From NCBI RefSeq assembly GCF_009647655.1, contig NZ_WJFD01000007.1, forward strand, positions 186,001-250,000: a DNA stretch of 64,000 nucleotides, read 5' to 3'. Shown piece after piece: positions 1 through 9,226 of the stretch. The translations under genes and the position numbers were made by a program. Under the pieces are notes generated by a model. The model worked only from the letters and a program-made list of their open reading frames with translations. It did not search any database and was not told the DNA's origin. This DNA comes from Chitinophaga sp. SYP-B3965 (GTDB lineage Bacteria; Bacteroidota; Bacteroidia; Chitinophagales; Chitinophagaceae). The stretch's first letter is position 1. Each line of letters opens with the position of its first letter.

Positions 1-378
1 TATCCATGCCGCCGGAGATCCAAGAGGCGGCACCAGTGCATCACCAAAAACACTTGTAGTGCTGGTGAAGATAAAACGCTTCACACCCGCTGCAAGGGAT
101 TCCTCTAACAGGTTCAATGTGCCGGTGATATTTGTATCTATAAAGTCCTGCCTGCTATGTGTAGCCACATGTGGTTTGTGCAAAGTAGCTGCATGAAATA
201 CTGTTTGCACGCCCTCCATGCAACGTTTCACAAAATCACGGTTTACAATGGATCCTACATGTGTGGTGAAAGGAGAAGGAAGAATATCTAACCCCACCAC
301 TTCGTACTGTAAATTTTTCAATGTGCGGGCCAGCGCTTCGCCAAGATGCCCTGCGCTTCCGGTAACTAAAACTTTCAT
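1..378 (-). CDS. NAD-dependent epimerase/dehydratase, N-terminal part (cut by window edge)
   Basis: The start codon is the ATG at 378-376 and the frame stays open to position 1, so only about 126 residues are present. The protein opens MKVLVTGSAGHLGEALA, a Rossmann GxxGxxG nucleotide-binding loop typical of extended short-chain dehydrogenases. Further on it carries FIFTSTTSVFGDA, which fits the strand holding the catalytic Ser/Thr of sugar-nucleotide epimerases. The substrate cannot be told because the C-terminal half is missing. It diverges from the Crp/Fnr gene at 435, with only 56 bp between, so the two share a promoter region. Confidence 0.85.
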   Translation of the reverse strand, partial: MKVLVTGSAGHLGEALARTLKNLQYEVVGLDILPSPFTTHVGSIVNRDFVKRCMEGVQTVFHAATLHKPHVATHSRQDFIDTNITGTLNLLEESLAAGVKRFIFTSTTSVFGDALVPPLGSPAAWI

Positions 379-434
379 AAAGCAAAATTAACCCCGTTTC
401 AGGGGATTTTTAGGACATTTGTCCCATTTAGGAC

Positions 435-980
435 ATGATCAGAAAAAATCTGCAATTACTTCAGTTAATGGAAACGCTGGAAGGCAAGACCATCCAGCGA
501 AATATCAGTGTGGGGCAGCGGCTCATTCACCAGGGGGAGTCATTGACCAATGTTTACATCATCAGATCAGGCATTGCCAAATGTTTTATTACAGAAGATA
601 ACGGAAAGGATTATATCTTGGAATTTTTGGGAGAAGGAGAAGTACTGGGTGAAATTGAAGCCATCAGGAAACAACAAACCCTCTGTTCTGTGGAAGCCGT
701 AACACCGCTGGTGGTATATATCATGAGCAATGCGCAGTTCCTGGATCTTCTACGTACCATGCCGGATTTCAACATTGTCATACTAGAACTCCTTGCTACC
801 CGTGTAGCCAATTCCTCCATCAAAAGCGCCCGGCAGCAATTGTATACTTTATCTGAAATATTGCCCCAGTTGCTGACCATGCTGGATGCGCAAAAGATCA
901 CTTTCACCAAACAGGATTTGGCGGAATACGTGGGCATTTCTGTGAGAAGTTTGAACAGATTATTAAAAGAGCCCGGTTAA
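435..980 (+). CDS. Crp/Fnr family transcriptional regulator
   Basis: 181 residues. The N-terminal two thirds (about 20-115) matches a cyclic-nucleotide-binding-like beta-roll, with ISVGQRLIHQGESLTNVYII and later FLGEGEVLGEIEAI. The C-terminus carries a winged-helix element, KQDLAEYVGISVRSLNRLLK. This is the short Crp/Fnr type common in Bacteroidota, where the ligand is usually unknown. It diverges from the epimerase and may control it (inference from position only). Its last 18 bp overlap the convergent DUF488 gene. Confidence 0.85.
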   Translation: MIRKNLQLLQLMETLEGKTIQRNISVGQRLIHQGESLTNVYIIRSGIAKCFITEDNGKDYILEFLGEGEVLGEIEAIRKQQTLCSVEAVTPLVVYIMSNAQFLDLLRTMPDFNIVILELLATRVANSSIKSARQQLYTLSEILPQLLTMLDAQKITFTKQDLAEYVGISVRSLNRLLKEPG

Positions 981-1319
981 GTATTTCTGTAAAACGATCG
1001 CATGATTATGTTCAAGGTCCTTCGTGGCAAAGATCAGGGTGATCTTCTTTTTATCTTTATGCTGTTTGATAAAATCCCCCACTGCTGCATTCTTTTTTAA
1101 TTCTGCTAAGTATTTCTTCTCAAATTCCGGCCACAATGCCTCGCTATGCCTGAACCATGTCCTTAATGGGGAGGAAGGCGCCAGGTCTTTCGCCCATTCA
1201 TCAACAGCTGCTTTTTCTTTTGTAAAACCACGGGGCCATAATCTGTCTATCAATATCCTGAAACCATCTTCTTTCGACGGTTCATCATAAACACGTTTTA
1301 TTTTTATGACAGGTTTCAT
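963..1319 (-). CDS. DUF488 family protein (YeaO-like)
   Basis: 118 residues. The opening IKRVYDEPSKEDGFRILIDR followed by LWPRG is the hallmark of the DUF488/YeaO family, small cytosolic proteins of uncertain biochemical role. Length is normal for the family. It lies 6 bp downstream of the sigma factor gene on the same strand, so it is probably co-transcribed with it. The 3' end overlaps the convergent Crp/Fnr gene by 18 bp. Confidence 0.85.
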   Translation of the reverse strand: MKPVIKIKRVYDEPSKEDGFRILIDRLWPRGFTKEKAAVDEWAKDLAPSSPLRTWFRHSEALWPEFEKKYLAELKKNAAVGDFIKQHKDKKKITLIFATKDLEHNHAIVLQKYLTGLF

Positions 1320-1325
1320 GAGTGT

Positions 1326-1946
1326 TTATTTAAGGTGTAAAGCAGTCATTACATTGTTTACCATCCGGTCGCAACGACTGAGATGGAAATGATAAATGTT
1401 TCCTTTTATGTAGTCCTTGAGGCTTTCCCGCAACATGGTTTTAGCTCTGTTCAGGCGTACTTTCACATTCGTTTCTTCAATGGTCAGCACTTCAGCCGTT
1501 TCCCTTACAGACATCTCTTCCATCTCCCGCAGCATAAACACGAGACGGTATTTCTCGGGCAGTTGACTCACCGCATTTTCCAGCAGGCCGCTCAGTTCCT
1601 TGTTAACCAATACATGGGCCGGTGTTATCATGTTAATGTGATTTTCGGGTAATTCTGCCGTTTCGTTAAGGCGCTTCTTTTTCAACTTAAGACATTCATT
1701 CACCATGATCCGGGTTAGCCATGTGGTAAATGCAGCCCTCTTTTCGAATTGCGCCAGATGCTCATAAGCATTGATATAAGCGCTTTGCATAGCATCTTCC
1801 GTTTCGGCATCATGATTCAGAATGGCCATGCCCGTACGGAACAGCCGTTGATTATAACGACGAATGATTTGTTCAAAGAGTCCCTTTTCCCCGGTTAATA
1901 TCCGTTGGATGAGGATCTCGTCTGGTTGCGAAATGATCTTTTCCAT
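1326..1946 (-). CDS. ECF-like RNA polymerase sigma-70 factor
   Basis: 206 residues. Region 2 is seen around residues 25-90 (DAMQSAYINAYEHLAQFEKR, then FTTWLTRIMVNECLK). Region 4 is seen around 125-175 (LPEKYRLVFMLREMEEMSV, then a helix-turn-helix ending NVKVRLNRAKTML). After region 4 it has about 30 extra residues with an HLSRCDRMVNNVM motif; His and Cys there could bind metal, though this is inference. No cognate anti-sigma gene is next to it; its downstream partner is the DUF488 protein. Confidence 0.88.
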   Translation of the reverse strand: MEKIISQPDEILIQRILTGEKGLFEQIIRRYNQRLFRTGMAILNHDAETEDAMQSAYINAYEHLAQFEKRAAFTTWLTRIMVNECLKLKKKRLNETAELPENHINMITPAHVLVNKELSGLLENAVSQLPEKYRLVFMLREMEEMSVRETAEVLTIEETNVKVRLNRAKTMLRESLKDYIKGNIYHFHLSRCDRMVNNVMTALHLK

Positions 1947-2044
1947 TATTATACCTGTTAGATATCACCCTGTTGGGAAAGGTTACAAAGTTTGTAACCT
2001 TTTTTTAAAAACGGAATCCAATCAGTACAACAAAACTAATTTTT

Positions 2045-2407
2045 ATGGCTACACTACAGCAGTTACAGAACACATTAAAACTCACTTTCGGGATCGTCCC
2101 TATCGTTGCAGGGCTGGACAAATATACCAATCTGCTCACAAATTGGGTAGATTACCTGGGAGGTATAAAAGACATATTACCCCTGGACGCATTGGTTTTT
2201 ATGAAGATAGTAGGGGTGATAGAGATCGTGGCAGGTATCATTGTACTCATCCGTCCGCTGATAGGAGCTTATATAGTGATGGCATGGCTGATCTGCATTG
2301 CCTTGCAGTTAATAGCCTCAGGACATTATTTTGATGTGGCGGTACGTGACCTGGTAATGGCCGTAGGAGCATTTACGCTGGCCCAGCTTACAAGAATAAA
2401 CAAATAG
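2045..2407 (+). CDS. Small DoxX-like integral membrane protein
   Basis: 120 residues, largely hydrophobic with four likely membrane spans (about 12-30, 50-70, 75-93, 97-112). The segment KIVGVIEIVAGIIVLIRPLI and overall size resemble DoxX/DoxD-like membrane proteins, but no catalytic motif is visible and the assignment rests on topology. It diverges from the sigma gene at 1946, with about 100 bp between. The start is the ATG directly after the TA-rich stretch at 2030-2044. A perfect hairpin follows the stop codon. Confidence 0.6.
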   Translation: MATLQQLQNTLKLTFGIVPIVAGLDKYTNLLTNWVDYLGGIKDILPLDALVFMKIVGVIEIVAGIIVLIRPLIGAYIVMAWLICIALQLIASGHYFDVAVRDLVMAVGAFTLAQLTRINK

Positions 2408-2412
2408 ACTTG

Positions 2413-2438
2413 CTGATCTTCCCGAAAGGGAAGATCAG
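2413..2438 (+). terminator. Perfect 11-bp hairpin with GAAA loop after the DoxX-like gene
   Basis: The arms CTGATCTTCCC and GGGAAGATCAG are fully complementary around a GAAA tetraloop, starting 5 bp after the stop codon. There is no T-run after it, so it may be an RNA 3'-end stabiliser or a weak terminator rather than a classical intrinsic terminator. Confidence 0.6.
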
Positions 2439-2493
2439 TTGCCTTGCACCCTACTGTATATTTTACTACTTTTAGCCCCGGGGAAATCAAGGC

Positions 2494-3087
2494 ATGCAAG
2501 AACAAACAGACATAGAGCGGGAATGGCTGGTAAAACTCTCCAGGGGTGAAGAATCTGTTTTCCGGGAACTTTTCGACCGGTATCACCCATTCGTATATTC
2601 TTTCGCATTACGCATGACGGAATCAGACCCGATTGCCAAAGATGTAGTACAGGACGTGTTTGTGAAGATCTGGATCAACCGGGAATCCCTCCACACCATT
2701 GATAACCTGCCCGCTTACCTCAACCGCATGACCCGCAACCTCGTATTGAACGGGATGAAAAGAAAAGCCCACGAGGAAAGCCTGATCCGGGATCTGTTCC
2801 CCGCCGGCAACGAACGCAACACCACAGAAGATGCCGCCCTGGCGAAAGAGTTGGAAACCCTCCTGCACAACGCCATCAACCAACTTCCGGGCCAGCAGCA
2901 AAAAGTCTACAGGCTTAGCCGCATCAAAGGCCTCAAACATGAAGACATTGCAGAACAACTGCATATCTCCAGGGAAACCGTCAAAAAACACATGATGGCT
3001 GCGGTTCGCGGCGTAAAGGATTATCTGCAGGAACACGGTGGCACCGTTAGTTTCCTGGCTATTTGCCTCTTAAAGATGTATCGTTAA
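2494..3087 (+). CDS. ECF sigma factor of the SusC/SusD locus
   Basis: 197 residues. Region 2 (about 25-95) includes AKDVVQDVFVKIWINRESLH; region 4 (about 130-185) includes LPGQQQKVYRLSRIKGLKHE followed by a helix-turn-helix, HISRETVKKHMMAAV. This is the Bacteroidota ECF type that pairs with FecR anti-sigma factors. The FecR, SusC and SusD genes follow at once on the same strand, so it most likely activates the uptake locus when the receptor is occupied (trans-envelope signalling, inferred from the family). Confidence 0.92.
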   Translation: MQEQTDIEREWLVKLSRGEESVFRELFDRYHPFVYSFALRMTESDPIAKDVVQDVFVKIWINRESLHTIDNLPAYLNRMTRNLVLNGMKRKAHEESLIRDLFPAGNERNTTEDAALAKELETLLHNAINQLPGQQQKVYRLSRIKGLKHEDIAEQLHISRETVKKHMMAAVRGVKDYLQEHGGTVSFLAICLLKMYR

Positions 3088-3157
3088 ACTTTTTTTTCCT
3101 GCCCACTACCCCTCTCGCGCTTTCTGTTTGTCAATAGATCAAACAGGCCTTAATAAT

Positions 3158-4270
3158 ATGCAAAACGAAAGATGGGACTATCTGCTCGGACGTTTTTATG
3201 ATAAATCCTGCACGCCGGAAGAACGGGAAGAATTAATGGAGGCCTTAAGGAATGCCATTCCCGGAGAACCGGATGATTCCCTGCTGGATGACCTGATGGC
3301 TAAACATAGCGTAGATACTAAGCTGGAAACAAAAAACGCAGAAGAGATCTACGCACTGATCAAACCCAAAACCACTATTAAAAGATATCTGCGCTGGTGG
3401 GCTGCGGCCGCTGCTGCTGTTTTGATAATAGGTGGCTATTTCCTGTTGCCGGAAAAACAATCTGCCCAAATGGCAAAAATAGACGTAGCCCCCGGCACCA
3501 ATAAAGCCATCCTCACACTGGGAGACGGTTCCCAGGTAACCCTGGACAGTACCGGCCGCCAGGTATTGTTGCAGGGGAAAACCGCTATCAGCCAACAGGG
3601 TGGGGAATTGGTATACGATGCAAAAGAAGCAGAGGAACCAGTATATAATACACTCACCACTCCTAAAGGCGGTCAGTTTAAGATCACCCTGCCGGACAAT
3701 TCAACCGTTTGGCTGAACGCAGCTTCCTCCATCCGCTTCCCTACTGTATTTAAAGGAAATGAAAGGATCGTGGAAGTAACCGGAGAGGCTTATTTCGAAG
3801 TAAGCCATAATGCTGAAAAGCCGTTCAATGTAAAACTTCGCGAAGGCACAGAGATAAAAGTACTCGGCACACATTTCAACGTGAATGCATACACCGATGA
3901 GGAAAGCATCCAAACCAGCCTGCTGGAGGGGAAAGTAGAAGTAGCGCAGGGAACAGAAAAAGTAACGCTGAAACCAGGCCAGCAGGCAAACGGCATCAAG
4001 GTGAAAGACATGAGCCCGATGGAGAAAACACAAGTGATAGCCTGGAAAAACGGCGTCTTCCATTTTGAACAAAAAGACTTACAGGAAGTAATGCGCGAAC
4101 TGTCGCGCTGGTACAATGTAGACGTAATATATAAAGGAGTGATACCACGCAGGGTATTTGGGGGAGAATTATCCCGGAGCCTGTACCTCTCTGATATTGT
4201 AGAAGTAATGCGGGTAATGAAAGTAGACGTAAAGATAGAAGAAGGGAACAAGCTGATCGTAACACCGTAA
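3158..4270 (+). CDS. FecR family anti-sigma factor
   Basis: About 370 residues from the ATG at 3158; the frame continues upstream to a TTG at 3128, but the ATG gives the usual family N-terminus (MQNERWDYLLGRFYDKSCT). A cytoplasmic anti-sigma region is followed by one membrane span (RWWAAAAAAVLIIGGYFLLP, about residues 68-88), then the periplasmic FecR domain (PKGGQFKITLPDNSTVWLNA) and a C-terminal DUF4974-like segment (FHFEQKDLQEVMRELSRWYN). It should hold the upstream sigma factor inactive until SusC signals through its STN domain. Confidence 0.92.
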   Translation: MQNERWDYLLGRFYDKSCTPEEREELMEALRNAIPGEPDDSLLDDLMAKHSVDTKLETKNAEEIYALIKPKTTIKRYLRWWAAAAAAVLIIGGYFLLPEKQSAQMAKIDVAPGTNKAILTLGDGSQVTLDSTGRQVLLQGKTAISQQGGELVYDAKEAEEPVYNTLTTPKGGQFKITLPDNSTVWLNAASSIRFPTVFKGNERIVEVTGEAYFEVSHNAEKPFNVKLREGTEIKVLGTHFNVNAYTDEESIQTSLLEGKVEVAQGTEKVTLKPGQQANGIKVKDMSPMEKTQVIAWKNGVFHFEQKDLQEVMRELSRWYNVDVIYKGVIPRRVFGGELSRSLYLSDIVEVMRVMKVDVKIEEGNKLIVTP

Positions 4271-4401
4271 ACAACCAAAAGGAATTTTCCAGAAAAAGAA
4301 CCGCCCCGGGTGCAACCGGAGCGGAATGTCGTCTGGTCAATAGAATAGAAAAAGTCTCGGGTAAGACTACTTATTAATCAACCATTCAACAGTACGAAAG
4401 T

Positions 4402-7400
4402 ATGCAAATTAATGTGCTTTGTAAAGGCCATCCTATGCCATGGCGTATAGGACCAGAATCAACCATGGAAACGAGTGATAGCCATAGTTTCCTGACTAAA
4501 ACATTGCGAATAATGCGTCTGACCGCTTTCCTTCTCATCGTTTTCTGCTTGCAGGTGTCCGCCAACAAAGGCGAGGCACAGACTGTTACCCTGTCGGGCC
4601 GCGACGTGCCATTGGCACAGGTTTTTGCGGAGATTAAAAAACAAACCGGTTACCTGGTGTTTTATGATATGGATGCAGTGAAAGCAGTTGCGCCTATTTC
4701 AGTGTCTGCTAAGAACCTTCCCCTGAAAGCCTTTCTCATAGAGGCTTTGAAAGAAAGCCGACTGGCATGGGCTATTAAAAATGGCAATGTGATCATCAGC
4801 CAGATGGACCAGCCCACAGCAGTGGCCCCGGTTCCGGTAGAAGTTACCGGAATGGTGATGGGAACAGATGGTATTTATTTGCCGGGTGCCGTTATTAAAG
4901 TAAAAGGAACGAATAATGGAACCGCCAGCGATGCCAATGGTAAATTTACCATCACTGCCAATGTAGGAGAAACACTCGTGATCACTTTCATTGGGTTTCA
5001 AACGAAAGAAGTGATCATCCCGGCCTCCAGGACTTTGCGGATCGTACTGGAACAGTATGTGAGCAAACTGGACGAAGCTGTAGTACAAGCTTATGGTACC
5101 ACCTCTCAAAGAGTAAATACAGGGAACATTTTTAAAGTATCCGGCAAAGAATTGAATGAAGCACCCGTATCTGATGTGCTGTCAGCAATGGCTGGCCGGG
5201 TTCCTGGTATGGTGATCACACAAAACACCGGCGTTGCGGGTTCTGCTTTCAAAGTAAATATCCGTGGCCGTACACAGATAGATCAAACCAATGGCGCTTC
5301 AGATGAACCATTGTTTATTATTGATGGTGTACCCATGTCTACCGGTAATAATAAAGTGAGCATGGTGAGTTCTGCCATTAGTGGCAGCAGCGCTACTTTG
5401 GGCCTGAGTCCTTTTTACAGCGTAAACATGGCCGACATAGAAAGTATTGAAGTACTGAAAGATGCCGATGCCACCGCCATTTATGGAAGCCGTGGTGCAA
5501 ATGGTGTGATCATGATCACTACCAGGAGAGCTAAAGCAGGTGCTACCCGTTTTAATCTCAGAGCAGAAACCGGTGGCAGCCGTGTGAAATTACCTGACCT
5601 CTTGAGTACAAAGGATTATGTGGCCATGCGGAATGAAGCATTCAGGAATGATAACAAGGCAATGACCACTGCCAATGCATATGATCTGTTGCTCTGGGAT
5701 ACCACGCGTGATAATAATCTCGCCAAACAATTGATCGGTGGTACAGCTAGTATGACAAATATCCAGGCATCATTATCCGGAGGAAACAATCTTGTGCAGT
5801 TCCTTGTAGGCGGAGGATATTTCAAAGAAACAGATGTATATCCGGGAACATTCCCCAACTCAAAGGCTTCCGCTAATTTCAATATCACTTCCCGCTCTGC
5901 AGACCAGAAGTTTACCGCTATTTTCAGTGGTAATTTCACTTCTGCTCTTAATACTTCTACTTCCACAGACCTGTCCGGTAAACTGAACCTTCCGCCGAAT
6001 TTTCAGATTTATGATTCACTGGGTGGTTTCTTGTGGAATGAAAAAGGAGTTGCCTCAGATAACCCGCTTGCCTATACTTTAAATAAGTATTCAGCAAAAA
6101 CAGATAACCTGAATGCAAGTGTCAACCTGTCCTATAATATCCTGAAAGGATTATACATCAGAAGTAATATTGGTTATAACCAGGTATCAGTGGAGGAATT
6201 GGCCATCACGCCTAAAACGTCGCTGAATCCTAATACAGCAGACCCTACCGGCTCTGCCAGGTTCGGCAACAATAATTTCAAAAGCTGGATCGTAGAGCCG
6301 CAGATCGATTATAACACATACATCGGTAAAGGATCATTGAATGTATTGGGTGGCGCAACCTATCAAAGCCAACGTAATAATGGATATAGCTTCGGGATCA
6401 GAGGTTATACAAGTGATGAATTCCTTGGATCACTCGTAGGTATTCCGGCTACCGGGTTCATCAACCCCGCCACTATCCTCAATGAATATAAATACCAGGC
6501 ATTCTTTGGCCGGGTTACGTATAATTACAACAATAAGTACCTCGTAAATTTTTCCGGAAGAAGAGATGGTTCCAGCCGTTTTGGACCTGATTTCCGCTTC
6601 TCCAACTTTGGTGCGGTAGGTGCTGCATGGCTCTTCACCAATGAAGAATTCATGAAAGCATATCCTGCCATCAGCTTTGGTAAATTGAGAGGTAGCTATG
6701 GCATAACAGGAAATGACAAGATCGGTGAATATAAATATATCGATTCTTATACCTCTAATGCTTTCTATCCTACTTACAAAGATTCTGCGGCCCTTACACC
6801 CACCAGTCTGTTTAAACCAGACCTGCACTGGGAAAAGAATTTAAAGCTGGAAGTTGCGCTGGAATTAGGTTTCCTGCAGGATCGTATCCTCTTCACCGCA
6901 GCATGGTACCGTAACCATTCCAGTGATCCGCTGGTAGATTATCCTTTGCCTCTCACTACCGGTTTCAGCAGTATCACAGCTAACCTTCAAGGTGTGTTAT
7001 TGGAAAACAGCGGTTGGGAATTTACACTGAATACCACTAACATTAAAAGCAAAGATTTCAACTGGACCACCAACTTTAACCTCTCAGTTCCGAAGAATAA
7101 ATTACTGCGCTTCCCCAATCTGAGCCAGACGAGTTATGCGTCCAGATTTATTATCGGACAACCACTCAACCTCGTTTTCATTGGTAAAAACCTCGGTGTA
7201 GATCCTCAAACAGGATTATATAACGTAGAAGATGAAGACAAGAACGGTACCTTCTCGGCAACGGCGGCAGGCGATCTGCAACCACTCTTTAATACAGACC
7301 CGAAATTTTTCGGAGGTATGCAGAATAACTTTAGTTATAAAGGTTTTCAGCTGGGAGTTTTCCTGCAATTCAGCAGCCAGATGGGTAGGAATTGGCTGGC

Positions 7401-7806
7401 TTCTCTCGCTTCTGCTGGTTTCACCCCTATACCTGTTGGAGGTTTGCAGAATGTGCCCTACATAGCGCTGAATCGCTGGCAAAAACCGGGTGACGTAACA
7501 CCTTACCAGAAATTTACAACGAACAATTCAATCCCTGCGAATAGTTTATCCGGATGGTCTGCTGCGGGTTCCTCCGATGTGACCTATTCAGACAATTCCT
7601 ATTTGAGAGTAAAGACAGTATCCCTATCCTACGATCTTCCCAACAATTGGTTGAAAAAGATCAAAATGAACAGTGTGCGGGTATATGCGCATGCGCAGAA
7701 CCTGTTCACTTTCGCTAAGACCAAGGATAGCGATCCGGAAACCACCTTCATGTTCAAGCTGCCGCCATTACGTACTATCACTGCCGGTATACAAGTGAAT
7801 ATCTAA
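4402..7806 (+). CDS. SusC/RagA-type TonB-dependent outer-membrane receptor with STN domain
   Basis: 1134 residues. Residues 1-60 contain a long leader ending in a hydrophobic signal segment (LTAFLLIVFCLQVSA). An STN signalling domain spans about 60-125 (DVPLAQVFAEIKKQTGYLVF). A carboxypeptidase-regulatory-like domain spans about 148-225, then comes a TonB plug (SDVLSAMAGRVPGMVI, and YGSRGANGVIMITTR) and a 22-strand barrel ending in an aromatic-rich C-terminus. The STN domain indicates regulation through the FecR/sigma pair upstream. Imported substrate is unknown: no glycoside hydrolase or peptidase lies alongside. ATGs at 4465 and 4510 are alternative starts. Confidence 0.94.
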   Translation: MQINVLCKGHPMPWRIGPESTMETSDSHSFLTKTLRIMRLTAFLLIVFCLQVSANKGEAQTVTLSGRDVPLAQVFAEIKKQTGYLVFYDMDAVKAVAPISVSAKNLPLKAFLIEALKESRLAWAIKNGNVIISQMDQPTAVAPVPVEVTGMVMGTDGIYLPGAVIKVKGTNNGTASDANGKFTITANVGETLVITFIGFQTKEVIIPASRTLRIVLEQYVSKLDEAVVQAYGTTSQRVNTGNIFKVSGKELNEAPVSDVLSAMAGRVPGMVITQNTGVAGSAFKVNIRGRTQIDQTNGASDEPLFIIDGVPMSTGNNKVSMVSSAISGSSATLGLSPFYSVNMADIESIEVLKDADATAIYGSRGANGVIMITTRRAKAGATRFNLRAETGGSRVKLPDLLSTKDYVAMRNEAFRNDNKAMTTANAYDLLLWDTTRDNNLAKQLIGGTASMTNIQASLSGGNNLVQFLVGGGYFKETDVYPGTFPNSKASANFNITSRSADQKFTAIFSGNFTSALNTSTSTDLSGKLNLPPNFQIYDSLGGFLWNEKGVASDNPLAYTLNKYSAKTDNLNASVNLSYNILKGLYIRSNIGYNQVSVEELAITPKTSLNPNTADPTGSARFGNNNFKSWIVEPQIDYNTYIGKGSLNVLGGATYQSQRNNGYSFGIRGYTSDEFLGSLVGIPATGFINPATILNEYKYQAFFGRVTYNYNNKYLVNFSGRRDGSSRFGPDFRFSNFGAVGAAWLFTNEEFMKAYPAISFGKLRGSYGITGNDKIGEYKYIDSYTSNAFYPTYKDSAALTPTSLFKPDLHWEKNLKLEVALELGFLQDRILFTAAWYRNHSSDPLVDYPLPLTTGFSSITANLQGVLLENSGWEFTLNTTNIKSKDFNWTTNFNLSVPKNKLLRFPNLSQTSYASRFIIGQPLNLVFIGKNLGVDPQTGLYNVEDEDKNGTFSATAAGDLQPLFNTDPKFFGGMQNNFSYKGFQLGVFLQFSSQMGRNWLASLASAGFTPIPVGGLQNVPYIALNRWQKPGDVTPYQKFTTNNSIPANSLSGWSAAGSSDVTYSDNSYLRVKTVSLSYDLPNNWLKKIKMNSVRVYAHAQNLFTFAKTKDSDPETTFMFKLPPLRTITAGIQVNI

Positions 7807-7824
7807 ATTGATCAATTGAAAGAA

Positions 7825-9216
7825 ATGAAACGATATAAAATATTAATTGCAGGAACGCTTATGCTAATGGTTGCTGCGGCCTGTAACAAATTTGTGGAGG
7901 TACCTTTACCCATCACCCAACTGAACACAGCTGCTGTATTTGCAGATGACCAGAAGGCGAACACTGCTATACGTGGTATTTATGCCAGTACACAGTACTC
8001 TTTGGGAACAGGACCTTTTTCCGGAGGTCTGACCACCAATCTTGGCGTAGCATCTGATGAATTCGTGAAACTTACCTATGGAGCAGATGAACAACAATTC
8101 TTCGAATTCAAACTGGCCAATACTAACGGAGTTGTTAGTGGTACGCTATGGGGCCCGATGTACAACATCATTTACCAGGCAAATGTTTTACTGGAGAATG
8201 TAGAAAAGTCTCCGGGAGTTACCCCCAGAACAAAAGATCAATTATTGGGGGAAGGCCGCTTCCTCAGAGCATTGAACTATTTCTACCTGGTGAATTGTTT
8301 TGACTCCGTACCCTTGTTGCTTACATCGGATTATCGGGTCAATGCATTAGCACCAAGGTCGTCACCTGAAAAAGTATGGGCGCAGATAGAAGAAGATCTT
8401 TTATTTGCACAGGAAAAAACAGGCGAAGCTTATATGAAGGAGGGTGTTAGGATCCGAGCCAACAAATGGACGGCCACCGCTTTGCTGGCAAGAATGTATC
8501 TATACAGAAAGAACTGGGCAGAAGCAGAAAAACAAGCCAGCGCAGTAATCAACACAGGCGCATATAAACTGGATTCCCTGAATGGTATCTCCTTACTCGC
8601 TTCTCCCGAAGCGATCTGGCAGATTGCCGGTGCTGGTGCAAACCTCTATACTTATGAGGCCAGTAAGTTAGCCAGTAACGCTACGCCCACTACCAATATG
8701 CCATTCCGTTTAAGCCCCTCACTGCTGGCCGCTTTTGAACCTGGTGATCAACGTAGGGTCAAATGGACAAGGACCGGAACTGATGGATTTCCCGGATGTT
8801 TTAAATACAAAATATACAGCAACACACAGGTAGGTGCAAAAGCAGAAGGTAGTTTCATGTTCCGCCTCGCAGAACAATATCTCATCCGCGCAGAAGCCAG
8901 AGCACAACAGGACAAACTCACAGATGCCATTGCAGATGTCGATTCCATCCGTTACCGTGCCGGTTTGCCATTGATCAAAAACACCAACCCGGGTATCAGT
9001 AAAGCAGATCTGCTGCAAGCCATCTACAAAGAGCGCTTTACAGAGTTGTTTGGTGAACTGGGCCATCGCTGGTTTGACATCAAACGTACCGGACAGGCAG
9101 ATGCTATCTATAGCGCACACAAAACAGGCTGGAATGCCACCAACCTGATACTGCCCATCCCACTCTCCGAAAGACAAAGGAATCCAAATCTCAGTCAAAA
9201 CCCCGGTTACGAATAA
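7825..9216 (+). CDS. SusD/RagB family substrate-binding lipoprotein
   Basis: About 463 residues from the ATG at 7825; an in-frame TTG at 7816 is less likely. The N-terminus MKRYKILIAGTLMLMVAAAC ends in a lipobox cysteine, so the protein is a lipoprotein expected on the cell surface. SusD features include TPR-like helices, LLGEGRFLRALNYFYLVNCF near residue 140, and the C-terminal YKERFTELFGELGHRWFDIK followed by KRTGQ. It forms the lid of the SusC transporter encoded 18 bp upstream. Confidence 0.94.
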   Translation: MKRYKILIAGTLMLMVAAACNKFVEVPLPITQLNTAAVFADDQKANTAIRGIYASTQYSLGTGPFSGGLTTNLGVASDEFVKLTYGADEQQFFEFKLANTNGVVSGTLWGPMYNIIYQANVLLENVEKSPGVTPRTKDQLLGEGRFLRALNYFYLVNCFDSVPLLLTSDYRVNALAPRSSPEKVWAQIEEDLLFAQEKTGEAYMKEGVRIRANKWTATALLARMYLYRKNWAEAEKQASAVINTGAYKLDSLNGISLLASPEAIWQIAGAGANLYTYEASKLASNATPTTNMPFRLSPSLLAAFEPGDQRRVKWTRTGTDGFPGCFKYKIYSNTQVGAKAEGSFMFRLAEQYLIRAEARAQQDKLTDAIADVDSIRYRAGLPLIKNTNPGISKADLLQAIYKERFTELFGELGHRWFDIKRTGQADAIYSAHKTGWNATNLILPIPLSERQRNPNLSQNPGYE

Positions 9217-9226
9217 ACACTGAAAA